Below are positions 1 to 8,214 of a stretch of 46,506 nucleotides of DNA, in pieces (the stretch's first letter is position 1; the number at the start of each line of letters is the position of its first letter). The stretch covers positions 1-46,506 of the forward strand of contig JANTGM010000041.1 in the NCBI GenBank assembly GCA_024762925.1, in the 5' to 3' direction. A program made the translations under genes and the position numbers. Origin of the DNA: Kofleriaceae bacterium. Lineage in GTDB: Bacteria; Myxococcota_A; Polyangia; Haliangiales; Haliangiaceae. The notes beneath the pieces are model-generated. The model saw nothing but the letters and a program-made list of their open reading frames with translations, had not been told where the DNA came from and made no database searches.

Positions 1-17
1 AGCAAGCGTGGTGTTTC

Positions 18-107
18 GCGCCTTCGGCGCTGTGGTCTGGTGTTCCACACCAGAAATTAGCTAGTTCGCGTCCAACTGGGACGCGAACTAGCTAGGTTCC
101 CTTTTTG
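18..107. repeat. Tandem hairpin block, possible terminator
   Basis: Three consecutive perfect inverted repeats lie before the first gene. They are a 5-bp stem with a 3-nt loop (18-30), an 8-bp stem with a 3-nt loop (36-43 with 47-54), and a 16-bp stem TAGCTAGTTCGCGTCC with a 5-nt loop (58-94). A short T-run (102-106) follows, so the last hairpin could act as an intrinsic terminator for a gene left of the window. The TAGCTAGT...ACTAGCTA outer stem recurs at 10204-10241, and the 13-mer at 1-13 recurs inverted at 10182-10194, so this is a repeat-family member rather than a one-off terminator. Confidence 0.6.
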
Positions 108-117
108 TGCTGACTCT

Positions 118-126
118 TGTTATCCT
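118..126 (+). promoter_or_regulatory. Putative extended -10 for the hybrid kinase gene
   Basis: TGT-TATCCT matches an extended -10 (TGnTAnnnT). It ends 8 nt before the ATG at 135, which would put transcription start at or next to the start codon and give a leaderless or nearly leaderless mRNA. No Shine-Dalgarno sequence is visible before this ATG. No convincing -35 was found. Confidence 0.3.
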
Positions 127-134
127 GAAATCTG

Positions 135-1613
135 ATGAGGGACGACTCGGACGAATCCTGCGCAACATTGGATGTTGCAGTGAAGACCAGCGGGATGGGG
201 ATGTGGCGGTTCGTGGCGTCATTAGCACGTGTGTCGCTCAATGAGCAAAGTTGCACCATACACGGCCTCACTTGCACCGAGGACACCAACCTCTCCTTTG
301 ATGCGTACCTCGCTCTCGTTCATCCAGAAGATCGCTGGAAGCTGCAAGCTGCCCTTGGTGCAGACACACTCACAAGTTTTCGCGACCTGGAGTTTCGTCT
401 TGCAGATGCCGGAAATGGAGTTCGCTGGGTCCGACTCAGTGGCGATGCTCAGAAAAACACTGATGGTATGCAAGTGATGGGGAGCTGCTTTGACATCAGC
501 GAGCGAATGCTCGTGCACCGACAGCTGCTACAAGCGCAGAAGATGGAGGCGGTAGGGCAGCTCACTGCAGGAATTGCTCACAACTTCAATAACATCTTGA
601 GTGCGATCTTGCCGAGCTTGCATCTAATGGCGCCTCACGTTGGTGTGGAGGCTACCAAGCTCGTTCGCAACGCGCAGTTGGCCGCAGAGAGAGCCACCGA
701 TTTGGTGTCGGAGCTCATGGTGGTTGCTGGTAGAAAAACGGGCCAAACACGCAAGGCTCTCGACCTTGTTGAGATCGTCGACCGTGTCGTGCGAATTTGC
801 CGCACGACGTTTGGCGGTTGGGTGCAACTCGCCTTTGAGTGTGAGTATGAGGTGCCCGCCCTGCTTGGCAACGAGAGTCAAATCGAACAAGTACTACTCA
901 ATCTCCTGCTCAACGCCCGAGATGCGTTCGAAGAAGGTTCGACTTCGTGCCCTCGCATTGATTTGGAACTCGATGTCGAAGACGACAATCTCATGCTCCG
1001 GGTCATGGACAATGGCCCCGGCATGGATGCAAAGACGCTGCAGCGTGTCTTCGAACCATTCTTCACAACAAAAGGTGCGGGAACTGGGCTCGGGTTGGCA
1101 ACAGCCAATGCGATTGTTGGAGAGCACGGAGGGACGATTGAATGCATGAGCAAACCAAATCGTGGAACCGAGTTTGTTCTCCGACTCCCTGTTCATGCTG
1201 GCATCGTCGAGCCTCTCCCAGAGAAAACGATTCCCTCCTTTATTGGGGGGAACGAGCGCATCTTGGTTGTCGACGATGATCCGCTAGTACGCCAAGTGAC
1301 GTCGGCAGCACTTCGTGAAGCTGGCTACCAAGTGGTCGAAGCCAAGGGGGGAAACGAGGCGCTTCGTACGCAGGGCGACGACAGCGCCATCGACCTGGTC
1401 GTGCTCGATATGGCCATGCCTGAACTCACCGGGGACCAAGTGTTGGAGGCAATGCGCACGAAAAACCCAACCGTCAACGTCTTGGTCTTTACAGGCTTGA
1501 GCGACGCACGCGTTGAGCGACTACGTGGAGTTGCGATTCTGCAAAAACCCGCAGGGGTCAACGAATTGCTGCAGGCGGTTCGTGGCGCTATCGACAATCA
1601 CCACGTCAATTAG
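135..1613 (+). CDS. Cytosolic hybrid sensor histidine kinase (PAS-HisKA-HATPase-REC)
   Basis: A 492-residue kinase with no signal peptide or membrane segment, so it probably senses a cytoplasmic cue. In order: a PAS-like domain (about 15-125, ending in the typical FDISER), a dimerisation/H-box with phospho-acceptor His149 (AHNFNNIL), an ATPase domain with N-box around N260, G1 DNGPG (292-296) and G2 TGLGLA (317-322), and a C-terminal receiver (about 375-488) with acidic DDD at 380-382, phospho-acceptor Asp425 and Lys471. All key residues are present. No response regulator or output gene is adjacent; the nearest regulator is the NtrC-type gene at 13945. It is convergent with the minus-strand operon, with only 8 bp between stop codons. 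The signal and partner are unknown. Confidence 0.93.
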   Translation: MRDDSDESCATLDVAVKTSGMGMWRFVASLARVSLNEQSCTIHGLTCTEDTNLSFDAYLALVHPEDRWKLQAALGADTLTSFRDLEFRLADAGNGVRWVRLSGDAQKNTDGMQVMGSCFDISERMLVHRQLLQAQKMEAVGQLTAGIAHNFNNILSAILPSLHLMAPHVGVEATKLVRNAQLAAERATDLVSELMVVAGRKTGQTRKALDLVEIVDRVVRICRTTFGGWVQLAFECEYEVPALLGNESQIEQVLLNLLLNARDAFEEGSTSCPRIDLELDVEDDNLMLRVMDNGPGMDAKTLQRVFEPFFTTKGAGTGLGLATANAIVGEHGGTIECMSKPNRGTEFVLRLPVHAGIVEPLPEKTIPSFIGGNERILVVDDDPLVRQVTSAALREAGYQVVEAKGGNEALRTQGDDSAIDLVVLDMAMPELTGDQVLEAMRTKNPTVNVLVFTGLSDARVERLRGVAILQKPAGVNELLQAVRGAIDNHHVN

Positions 1614-1621
1614 GCACCACA

Positions 1622-1906
1622 TCAATTAGACGCGTAGATGTCTACGCTCATGGTTTCGAGGCAGGCTTGGCCCTCGTCAATAAGCGCTCCGAGTTTTTGC
1701 GCCTCAGCCTTTGAGGGGTTGTCATCACGGAACTCCTGAACGAGTCGCCAAAACTCGCGACGTTGCTTGGTCGCACAGGAGTGCTCCTTACAGGAACAGG
1801 CGCTGGCCTTCCAGGCCTCAAGCTCTGTTGTTGCATCACGGCTACAGGCTGGCGCTAAGAGCACGGTAAACATGAGCAGCGAAGTAAGGCGTGTTGCGAC
1901 GTTCAT
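1622..1906 (-). CDS. Small Cys-rich lipoprotein
   Basis: A 94-residue protein with a hydrophobic N-terminus and a lipobox ending at Cys21 (LAPAC), so it is probably lipid-anchored. The mature part has four more cysteines (CSC, C, and C near the end) in a charged, helical context, which could form two disulfides. It is the last gene of the minus-strand lamin-tail/SNase/HhH operon, 53 bp after the barrel protein. I do not recognise a family. Its small size, Cys spacing and helical character resemble the 100-residue lipoprotein at 17859, but I see no clear homology between them. Confidence 0.75.
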   Translation of the reverse strand: MNVATRLTSLLMFTVLLAPACSRDATTELEAWKASACSCKEHSCATKQRREFWRLVQEFRDDNPSKAEAQKLGALIDEGQACLETMSVDIYASN

Positions 1907-1959
1907 CAGGAGTCCCCAAGTAGAAGAGGCCCATCAAACGCTGGTGTCGCACGGATCTT

Positions 1960-4119
1960 CTAGAAAAACGCCGTGTAGTCCAACCGCAGCCAGTGTTCGG
2001 GGTTTGGAGATCGGGTCTTGGTGCTGGTGCGATCGTCAAGGTGCATCAAGATGTCGTAGCGGAAACGCAGTTGATCCTTCTTGCGAAGTCGGTATGTCAG
2101 GTCCGCATAACTCCACCAGCTCTGTTCCAGGTATTCGTTATCAGAAATGTCCTCGTAGAGAAATCGGCTGCGAGCGCGGAGACGAAAGCGCGGATGTGGT
2201 TTGGTTGTGGCGATTGCCACTAGGGACAGGTCCTGGCGGTACTTCTCGGTGTAGCGCGCATCGTCCTGCAACTCGTGTTGGTACTGCAGGTCAAGCCACG
2301 TGGTCTTGCTATGAGTGTAGCGCAGTCGTCCCGTTGCTTGCATGCGCTGACCTGCACAGCTCACAGGGCCATTGGGGCCAATCTCATCAGGGTCATCCCC
2401 GATGTAACACTGATCGCGACCACTGCGCGCTAGGTCCTTGTCCTGGTACTGCGTCCACAAGCCCCACTGAAACTGGTCGCTGAGTTTCACATCGCCACGA
2501 ACAAAGGCCTGCACTTCGTTGATGGACTCAGAAGGCGAGTGCCAGTAGTCAAGACGTGTTCGGACGCGAAAGCGCTTGTCGAACTGACCTGTGTATTGAA
2601 CGCGGCCACCAATCTCATCTCGAGCGCGAAGCCCGTCGAATTCATCTGCTGCTGCGATTGGGCGTGCATGCGGGTTGGCAAAGTTCTCATCGTAATACCG
2701 AACCGATGTCTCAACTTCGTTCTTGTCCCATGCCGTGATCGCACGAGTAAGGGCACCTAGACCACCACCACCTGGCATGCCATCGAAGCTGCGACTCACC
2801 TCTGTGAGCACATCGGTGATGCCAAAGCCCTTCGCCGCGTTGATGCCAACCGCACCGAAATTTCCCCCGTAGGGCAGAGCCGACCACTCTTGAAAGTCGA
2901 GCTCCATACCCTCGGTAAGCCAGTCAATCGATGCGCCATACCCCGTTACGCCAATGTGAGCGCGCCGGTCGAGAGCGTAGGTGACATTGGCTCCAACAAT
3001 CTGCTCCGCATACATGTTGGGAAGCGTTTGAAACGAAAACTCCGAGGAGGGCGCAAGCGGATCTGCATTGGTACGATACACATCTGGGGCGCTGCACACC
3101 GGATCCTCGCTTCGGGGATCTTCGCAGACCGCGGGGTTGTAGAGTTCGTATTGGTAGATCGAGCGAGGCTGATACGAGGCAAATCCGTGAACCTCCAAAT
3201 TGCCACCACCGATCTCTACATTGCGGAGCGATGCAGCTATACCCGTGAGCCCATCACGAGATCGAAAGTCGGGTGTGATGTAGTTGTAGCCCGCTGACGC
3301 AGGGCAAGGGGCTGTGTCGAGCTCGCCCTGTGACTCTTTGCAATCGCGGGTAAGGTTGGTGCTGCGAAAGACATCAGCATCACCGTTGAACCCGTCGGGG
3401 TCTGTTTGGTCGGTATTGTCGAAGGTGAGTCGCTGGCCAAATCCGATGCGATAGGTACCGACGATGGCCGAAGCGTTCTCACCTTCCCAACGGACAAAGA
3501 GTTTGCGAAGGCGCACTGCATCGCTTGGCGCTTCGGCAGTAAGAGCTTGTCTTACGGGATCGTAGCGAACCTCGCCAACCTGAAGGCGTGTGTTGAGCGC
3601 AACGAGGCCAACAGATACGTTTTGCAGCCCTTGTGCCCGCAGCTGCAAGGCGGATGCGGGAAGCCCTGAGTCTTCGATGGAGTAGCTGGTCTGAAAGCGC
3701 GCTTTTCCTGCGAGGGGAAGTTCGGCTCTTGGGCCAGTGCCAACAATCAAGAAGGCTGCGATGGCTGCGAGTTTGTCAGCCCGTAGGATTCCCTGCGTCA
3801 CCAATGTGGCAGGATCTTCGATGCGCCCGACCTCATCGCGATAACTGAGAATGCCATCAACTTCTGCGTACGTTAGGTTGGGAAGGGTGTAGAGAATTTT
3901 TCGGCTGGCCTTGTTGATATCAACGCCGCGCTGTAGCAACTCAACGAGCGTCTCAAAGGTGACATCGTCGATTACACCCGCGACTTGCAGATCGTAGAGA
4001 TCGTCTTCGGTATTGATGTCTACGAAAACTTCGTATTGGTTACTGTGAGCAACTTGGCTACCAGCGGCGAGTGCCAAGCTGGCGCAAAGCGTGGCGATAA
4101 GAGTACGAGTATTTAGCAT
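1960..4119 (-). CDS. Outer-membrane beta-barrel with helix-hairpin-helix head
   Basis: A 719-residue protein with a signal peptide (about 1-26). Residues 67-128 contain a helix-hairpin-helix region (VDINKAS...LPNLTYAEVDGILSYR) like that of ComEA-type DNA-binding proteins. The rest (about 150-719) is made of alternating amphipathic strands rich in aromatic residues (for example RFRYDILMHL) and ends in Phe-Phe. A C-terminal Phe is the usual recognition signal for BAM-inserted outer-membrane barrels. The start codon overlaps the upstream SNase stop by 7 bp, so the two are translationally coupled. Inference: the HhH part sits in the periplasm or plugs the barrel and contacts DNA or a partner. Several Cys pairs in extracellular-type loops may form disulfides. 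The substrate is unknown. Confidence 0.85.
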   Translation of the reverse strand: MLNTRTLIATLCASLALAAGSQVAHSNQYEVFVDINTEDDLYDLQVAGVIDDVTFETLVELLQRGVDINKASRKILYTLPNLTYAEVDGILSYRDEVGRIEDPATLVTQGILRADKLAAIAAFLIVGTGPRAELPLAGKARFQTSYSIEDSGLPASALQLRAQGLQNVSVGLVALNTRLQVGEVRYDPVRQALTAEAPSDAVRLRKLFVRWEGENASAIVGTYRIGFGQRLTFDNTDQTDPDGFNGDADVFRSTNLTRDCKESQGELDTAPCPASAGYNYITPDFRSRDGLTGIAASLRNVEIGGGNLEVHGFASYQPRSIYQYELYNPAVCEDPRSEDPVCSAPDVYRTNADPLAPSSEFSFQTLPNMYAEQIVGANVTYALDRRAHIGVTGYGASIDWLTEGMELDFQEWSALPYGGNFGAVGINAAKGFGITDVLTEVSRSFDGMPGGGGLGALTRAITAWDKNEVETSVRYYDENFANPHARPIAAADEFDGLRARDEIGGRVQYTGQFDKRFRVRTRLDYWHSPSESINEVQAFVRGDVKLSDQFQWGLWTQYQDKDLARSGRDQCYIGDDPDEIGPNGPVSCAGQRMQATGRLRYTHSKTTWLDLQYQHELQDDARYTEKYRQDLSLVAIATTKPHPRFRLRARSRFLYEDISDNEYLEQSWWSYADLTYRLRKKDQLRFRYDILMHLDDRTSTKTRSPNPEHWLRLDYTAFF

Positions 4120-4598
4120 GGGTTGCTTTCACAGGCGCCCCAGAGCCCTCGTTCGTCTTGCTCAGCAAGATTCTCGAGAGTCTGAAACTCCGTTCTACGA
4201 TCAGCTCCGTTTGGGGGAATGTGCAGGACACAGGCAAACCCCCGCTCGACCAATAGCGTGTTGATTTCTCGATCACCTATTGAGACATAGGCCAGAAGGC
4301 GATCAAAGCGGTCGGTGCATTCTGTGTCATACGCGAGCGAGACGGTTTGGCCAGCGACCAAGTCTTCGTTGAACTGCTTGGCTTCGTCGGCGAAACACTC
4401 CGCGACTTCGGAGGAGTTGTGGCTGATCTCAGGCGTGTCGATCATGAGGTAGCGTATGGTTTCGCCACTCTCAAGCTCGATCGTATCCCCATCCAAAACA
4501 CGAGCGACCACACCTTCGCTTGGGCCACAGCGGTCGGGGTTGGGAACGCAGCTTGCCACCAACGATAGGGCGGCTCCGAGTATCCAGAGCGTCTTCAC
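4113..4598 (-). CDS. Thermonuclease-family (SNase-like) lipoprotein, short form
   Basis: A 161-residue protein with a GTG start preceded by AGGA. The lipobox ends at Cys17 (LVASC). The mature part is a single staphylococcal-nuclease-like OB-fold domain with the expected catalytic pattern: LDGDTI, then RYLMIDTPE (Arg, Asp, Thr, Glu), then DRFDRLLAYV (second Arg). The residues needed for Ca2+-dependent phosphodiester cleavage therefore appear intact, and it is probably an active nuclease held on the cell surface or in the periplasm. Six cysteines after the lipobox suggest disulfides and an extracytoplasmic fold. It lies 6 bp downstream of the triple lamin-tail gene and overlaps the barrel gene. 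Confidence 0.93.
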   Translation of the reverse strand: MKTLWILGAALSLVASCVPNPDRCGPSEGVVARVLDGDTIELESGETIRYLMIDTPEISHNSSEVAECFADEAKQFNEDLVAGQTVSLAYDTECTDRFDRLLAYVSIGDREINTLLVERGFACVLHIPPNGADRRTEFQTLENLAEQDERGLWGACESNPC

Positions 4599-4604
4599 GA
4601 AGTC

Positions 4605-6284
4605 CTATGGGCAGGTGCCATTGGGAAGTCCCGGCGTTCCCAGGTTGTCGCCAGGGCCGTATGGATCCGTTGCATCGCAAACAATGTCTGCAAGATCAAT
4701 CTGTCGTGCGACGCCTGATGACGTGTCGCCACCGAGGTAGTCGACTGAATCGAGCAGAGCATTATCGATCGCTACGAAGATATTAAAGCTGGTGCCAGCG
4801 CCGGTTTGTCCAAGACTGAAGCCACTTGGGAAGATGTTGGTTTCGGGAAGCCCGCCGTTAACGAGCGGATCGGTCTTGCGGGCAAAGAGAACATGGGTAT
4901 CGGCGTCAACGGCCACGCATTCAACCGAATCGATGGTAGTTGAGACAACAAGCGCCGGGTCGGATTCCTTTCCGAGTTGCAATCCGTTTAGGTCGGCCGC
5001 GGAAGCGAAGTGCACTTCAAACCACTCGCCATTGGTGTCCGAAACCACTGCAGGGTTAGGCATGAATTCTGTGATACGAACATCGCCAGCGAGTGGTGGG
5101 TTCGTGGGGCGAAGAGTGTCGCCATCCATGCACATGCCGCTTGTATCGCAGGGCAGGTTGGCCGCGCCGGGAGTTCCCAAGTCGCCATCGCCATATGGAG
5201 TTTTTCCATCACACCAGTTGGCTTCATCATCGTTTGCTGCCGCACTCTCAAGCGCAGGGTCAAGTGAGGTCGACTCGCCAGCACTCGAGCCCGTCCAGGT
5301 GATCGTGTCGATAACAGTCTCATCAACCCCCACAAAAAGTGTCGCGCCACCATTGCTGAGGCCAAAGCTAAACGTGAAGTCGGGAGCAGGAAGGCCTCCG
5401 TTGACGCTTGCGTCGGTTGAACGGGCAAAGAGCAAACGGTCGCCAGGTGCCACGGCGAGGCAGTTTTCGTCAGTGAGATTGATCTTCGGTGATTCAGGAT
5501 CGTTTCCAGCAACGACTCCGTTTAGATCAAAGCTGCCTGTCGCAACGAGCTCGAACCACTCGCCAACTTCATCGCCAACAGCATCGGGGTTTGGCATGAA
5601 TTCGGAGAACACGAGATCCCCAACCTCGGGCTGTATAACGTCTCTCTCCGTGCCATTGTCGAGGCAGGTGGTTTGTACGACGATGCTGCACGGTTCGTTT
5701 GCAACGCCCGGTGATCCGTAAGACCCCGTCGCGTATTCGGTCGTCGCAGGACAGAAGTTTTCTATTGAGTCATTCGCAAGGTGGTCGGGAGTGATGTTGC
5801 CATCGAGTCCCTGAGAGTGGCCGCTTACAGCTTCGCCATAGAAGAGGTGATCCACTTCAACATCACCACAACGCAGCCCAAGCTGCCCACCACTATTCGT
5901 CATGCCGCCGAGATCATCGGCATAGCCGTATCCAATGTACTCAGCGCGAAACTCGGGCAGCACTCCACCTAGGGCGAGGTACTCGCCAGCTTCGATGATG
6001 GTCTCGCTCATTACATGCGTCTTGGCGCTGCTGCCATCAACCGATGCCTTCTCAAGGACAAGCCCTGTTAGGTCAATGGCGCTGCCAGTGGCGTTGTAGA
6101 TCTCAAAGAACTCGTTGCCATCGTCATCGCCTTCCGGGTTGGCCATCACTTCGGTAATCACCAAGTCGCCAGTGAGAAGCGCCGCGGTGCAGTCCTGTTC
6201 GCCGTCAATCGGACCATCGTCTCCCGGTCCACAAGCTGTGAGAAGGAAAGCGCTGGCGAGTGCGAGTACGGGTTTTGAGTGCAT
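4605..6284 (-). CDS. Lipoprotein with three lamin-tail-like domains
   Basis: A 559-residue lipoprotein (lipobox LLTAC, Cys18) built from three tandem copies of about 160 residues, at roughly 39-200, 222-382 and 400-559. Each opens with a GDLVITEVM/GDVRITEFMPNP strand, continues with an E/EWFE strand and D-L-x-G, and closes with a G-(T/S)PG-x-x-N-x-x-C motif. This is the lamin-tail domain (LTD) pattern, an immunoglobulin-like fold found in many secreted bacterial proteins, often beside nucleases. Copies 2 and 3 resemble each other more than copy 1, suggesting stepwise duplication. Asp/Glu-rich loops suggest Ca2+ binding. It probably acts as a surface adhesin or tether for the co-encoded nucleases (inference). 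Confidence 0.88.
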   Translation of the reverse strand: MHSKPVLALASAFLLTACGPGDDGPIDGEQDCTAALLTGDLVITEVMANPEGDDDGNEFFEIYNATGSAIDLTGLVLEKASVDGSSAKTHVMSETIIEAGEYLALGGVLPEFRAEYIGYGYADDLGGMTNSGGQLGLRCGDVEVDHLFYGEAVSGHSQGLDGNITPDHLANDSIENFCPATTEYATGSYGSPGVANEPCSIVVQTTCLDNGTERDVIQPEVGDLVFSEFMPNPDAVGDEVGEWFELVATGSFDLNGVVAGNDPESPKINLTDENCLAVAPGDRLLFARSTDASVNGGLPAPDFTFSFGLSNGGATLFVGVDETVIDTITWTGSSAGESTSLDPALESAAANDDEANWCDGKTPYGDGDLGTPGAANLPCDTSGMCMDGDTLRPTNPPLAGDVRITEFMPNPAVVSDTNGEWFEVHFASAADLNGLQLGKESDPALVVSTTIDSVECVAVDADTHVLFARKTDPLVNGGLPETNIFPSGFSLGQTGAGTSFNIFVAIDNALLDSVDYLGGDTSSGVARQIDLADIVCDATDPYGPGDNLGTPGLPNGTCP

Positions 6285-6335
6285 AGGGAATGGCCTGTTT
6301 CGGCAGCGAGGTTTGGCAGGATAGGGGAGCTTGAG

Positions 6336-7487
6336 TTACGGAGCGTTGGAGGCGGAAGCGGCTGGCTCGGCGTCGGTCGCTGGTGCTGGTGGCTCCAATG
6401 GCGTTTCCGTGAGGGGGAGCCGCGAGCCTTTGACTTGGGATGGCAAGCTCACAAGGATCTGTAGGACCTGCTTATTATTGTACTTGTTCTTATATTTGTT
6501 AACGACGCCCGTCACAGCGACAAACTCACCCTTGTAGCGGGTGATTCCCGAACTCGCGAATACATCGCTGTCGAAGAAGACCGCCGGAAAATCTTTGAAG
6601 AGGCGTCTACTTAGGCGGGCCTGACTTGGACCGCTATCACCACGTCGGATGTCACCAACCGTGGCCAAGATTGTGACCTCTTCGCCAAGCTTCTCTTCAA
6701 TCCTGCGCAAGGCGTCCCAGTTTGTCAGCACGATGTAGTCATCGCGTTCAGCAGCTTTCCGTTCAAAATCCAAAATGAAATCGGCGCGCGCATCCCACCA
6801 CGTTCGACGAATTGCGTAGTCGGGATAACACTGACAACCTGGCTTCCAGATTCCGAGTTGCTTCTCTTTGGCTTCCTTCTCCGCTTGCACAAAGTCGGGA
6901 TGAAAGCGTCGCGAATAGCCATACTTGCTGAAGTATGGAGTCATGCCGGCTCGCACCGCTTCGACATTGTAGTTGACCCAGGCGCCGTTCTTTTGAACAA
7001 AGACGTAGGCGAGGTAGCGACCATAACGGCCACGGATTTCTTTTGGATGGTCGCGCTCAAGGCGAACTGTCGTTGTTCCTGCAAAGAAGTTCTTGGCCCA
7101 CTTCTTTGCTTCTTCGCCAAGTGGCGTCGCTGCCTTGGCAGGACGAACGCTGTCGCCCTTCTTGTTCTTCAGGTAGGTGTCAAAGTCCGAGTCAGATGCT
7201 CGTCGATCTGCATCGCGCTTGTAGGTCTCTTCGGTGTCAATTGCCAGCAGACGGAGACTGGTCTCAAGCCCGCGTACTTTGATTGTGTCGCCATCGACGA
7301 TTGCGTTTGCAGGAAGGCTGAACTCTCCAATGACTAGGCCTGGTGCTTCGAGACGGCTAAGTGAACTCTGAACTTGCTTGCGATTGTAGCGGCGGGTTTG
7401 GCTTGAAGAACCGCAGGCGCCAAGTACTGCGCTACTAAGAAGAACACCTATAGATGCGAGGGCGAGGTTCTTGACTACTCGGCGCAT
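6336..7487 (-). CDS. SNase-like lipoprotein with C-terminal OB-like extension
   Basis: The ATG at 7487 is preferred because a GAGGAGA Shine-Dalgarno precedes it and it begins a good signal peptide. An in-frame start at 7562 would only add a basic leader. The 383-residue product has a lipobox at Cys25 (LGAC) and an SNase domain (about 50-215) with VDGDT, LRLLAIDTEE and GRYGRYLAYV, so the catalytic Asp/Arg/Glu/Arg set is retained. A tryptophan-rich linker leads to a second beta-rich segment (about 270-350, EEVTILATVGDI to VLQILVSLP) that looks like an OB fold, a typical nucleic-acid-binding module. The C-terminal tail is Pro/Ala-rich. The start overlaps the upstream lamin-tail gene by 13 bp. 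Probably a surface nuclease. Confidence 0.9.
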   Translation of the reverse strand: MRRVVKNLALASIGVLLSSAVLGACGSSSQTRRYNRKQVQSSLSRLEAPGLVIGEFSLPANAIVDGDTIKVRGLETSLRLLAIDTEETYKRDADRRASDSDFDTYLKNKKGDSVRPAKAATPLGEEAKKWAKNFFAGTTTVRLERDHPKEIRGRYGRYLAYVFVQKNGAWVNYNVEAVRAGMTPYFSKYGYSRRFHPDFVQAEKEAKEKQLGIWKPGCQCYPDYAIRRTWWDARADFILDFERKAAERDDYIVLTNWDALRRIEEKLGEEVTILATVGDIRRGDSGPSQARLSRRLFKDFPAVFFDSDVFASSGITRYKGEFVAVTGVVNKYKNKYNNKQVLQILVSLPSQVKGSRLPLTETPLEPPAPATDAEPAASASNAP

Positions 7488-8149
7488 GACGGATTCTCCT
7501 CTTGTGGCGTTCCGCGAACACCTTTTTGTTCTGTCTCTTCGTCTTCCAAGTTGTCCACGCACCAGTTGACTTCATCATCATTGGCTTCTGCGGTGGGCGG
7601 GGAGATATCGCCGTTGAGAGTGAGGCTGCCTTTCGTTGGCAAGTTGCGATACAAAGCGAGATCGATGAACTCTCCACAAGAAGTGATTTCGACGGCGGCG
7701 CTGTCAAAGAGCTTGCCCCCAGAACCATCGATGTCACCGATATCACCTAGGTAGCCATAGTCGACGTGCTCAGGTTCCGCACCTGGGAGCTGCTTGCCAA
7801 AGACCGCATAGCCGCCCGGCTCAAGATTCACCGCGGTGCGAACAAACATCTTGAGTTTGGACGAGCCGTCAAGTTTTGTGAAACTCACGGACAAACCACT
7901 GAGGTCGATGGTTCGACTTGACGCGTTGTAAACCTCGATCCATTCCCCGTATTGGTCCTCACCTGTTTGCGGTCCATGCACCTCGGTCACGACAAGCTCG
8001 CCAGCGGATATGGCCGGACACGGAATGTCGAGTGGCTCGTGAGAACACCCAGAGAGCACGCTCAAAGAGCAAGCTGCAAGAAACGTCAGTGCAGTACAGT
8101 CGCCAAACACGTTAGCCAAATGTAGCGAATCTTGACGCTTCATGGGCAC
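7475..8149 (-). CDS. Lipoprotein with single lamin-tail-like domain
   Basis: First gene of the surface operon. It starts at GTG 8149 or ATG 8143 and has a hydrophobic leader with a lipobox-like LSGC about 33 residues in. The mature part carries one lamin-tail-like domain: GELVVTEVHGP, GEWIEVYNASSRTIDLSGLSV, then an EPGGYAVFGK strand and a DDEVNWCVDN segment matching the DDEANWCDG stretch in repeat 2 of the 559-residue protein. It is therefore a paralogue of that protein. It overlaps the SNase gene by 13 bp. No strong Shine-Dalgarno sequence is seen at either start. Confidence 0.85.
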   Translation of the reverse strand: MPMKRQDSLHLANVFGDCTALTFLAACSLSVLSGCSHEPLDIPCPAISAGELVVTEVHGPQTGEDQYGEWIEVYNASSRTIDLSGLSVSFTKLDGSSKLKMFVRTAVNLEPGGYAVFGKQLPGAEPEHVDYGYLGDIGDIDGSGGKLFDSAAVEITSCGEFIDLALYRNLPTKGSLTLNGDISPPTAEANDDEVNWCVDNLEDEETEQKGVRGTPQEENPSCAE

Positions 8150-8214
8150 TTAGATCGTTTTGACGCAGGATCGTCACTCTTGACTGCGAGCTGACAGTGG
8201 TCTAGGGATGCACA

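Noticed and set aside
1767-2483. A 238-residue plus-strand frame over the barrel-protein 3' end
   Set aside because: Composition is Cys/Arg/Ser-rich and non-globular. The opposite strand has a clear signal-peptide/barrel protein.
4792-5721. A 309-residue plus-strand frame opposite the triple lamin-tail gene
   Set aside because: It is Ser/Pro-rich, repeats with the same period as the gene beneath it and has no start signals. It is a shadow of the repeated minus-strand gene.
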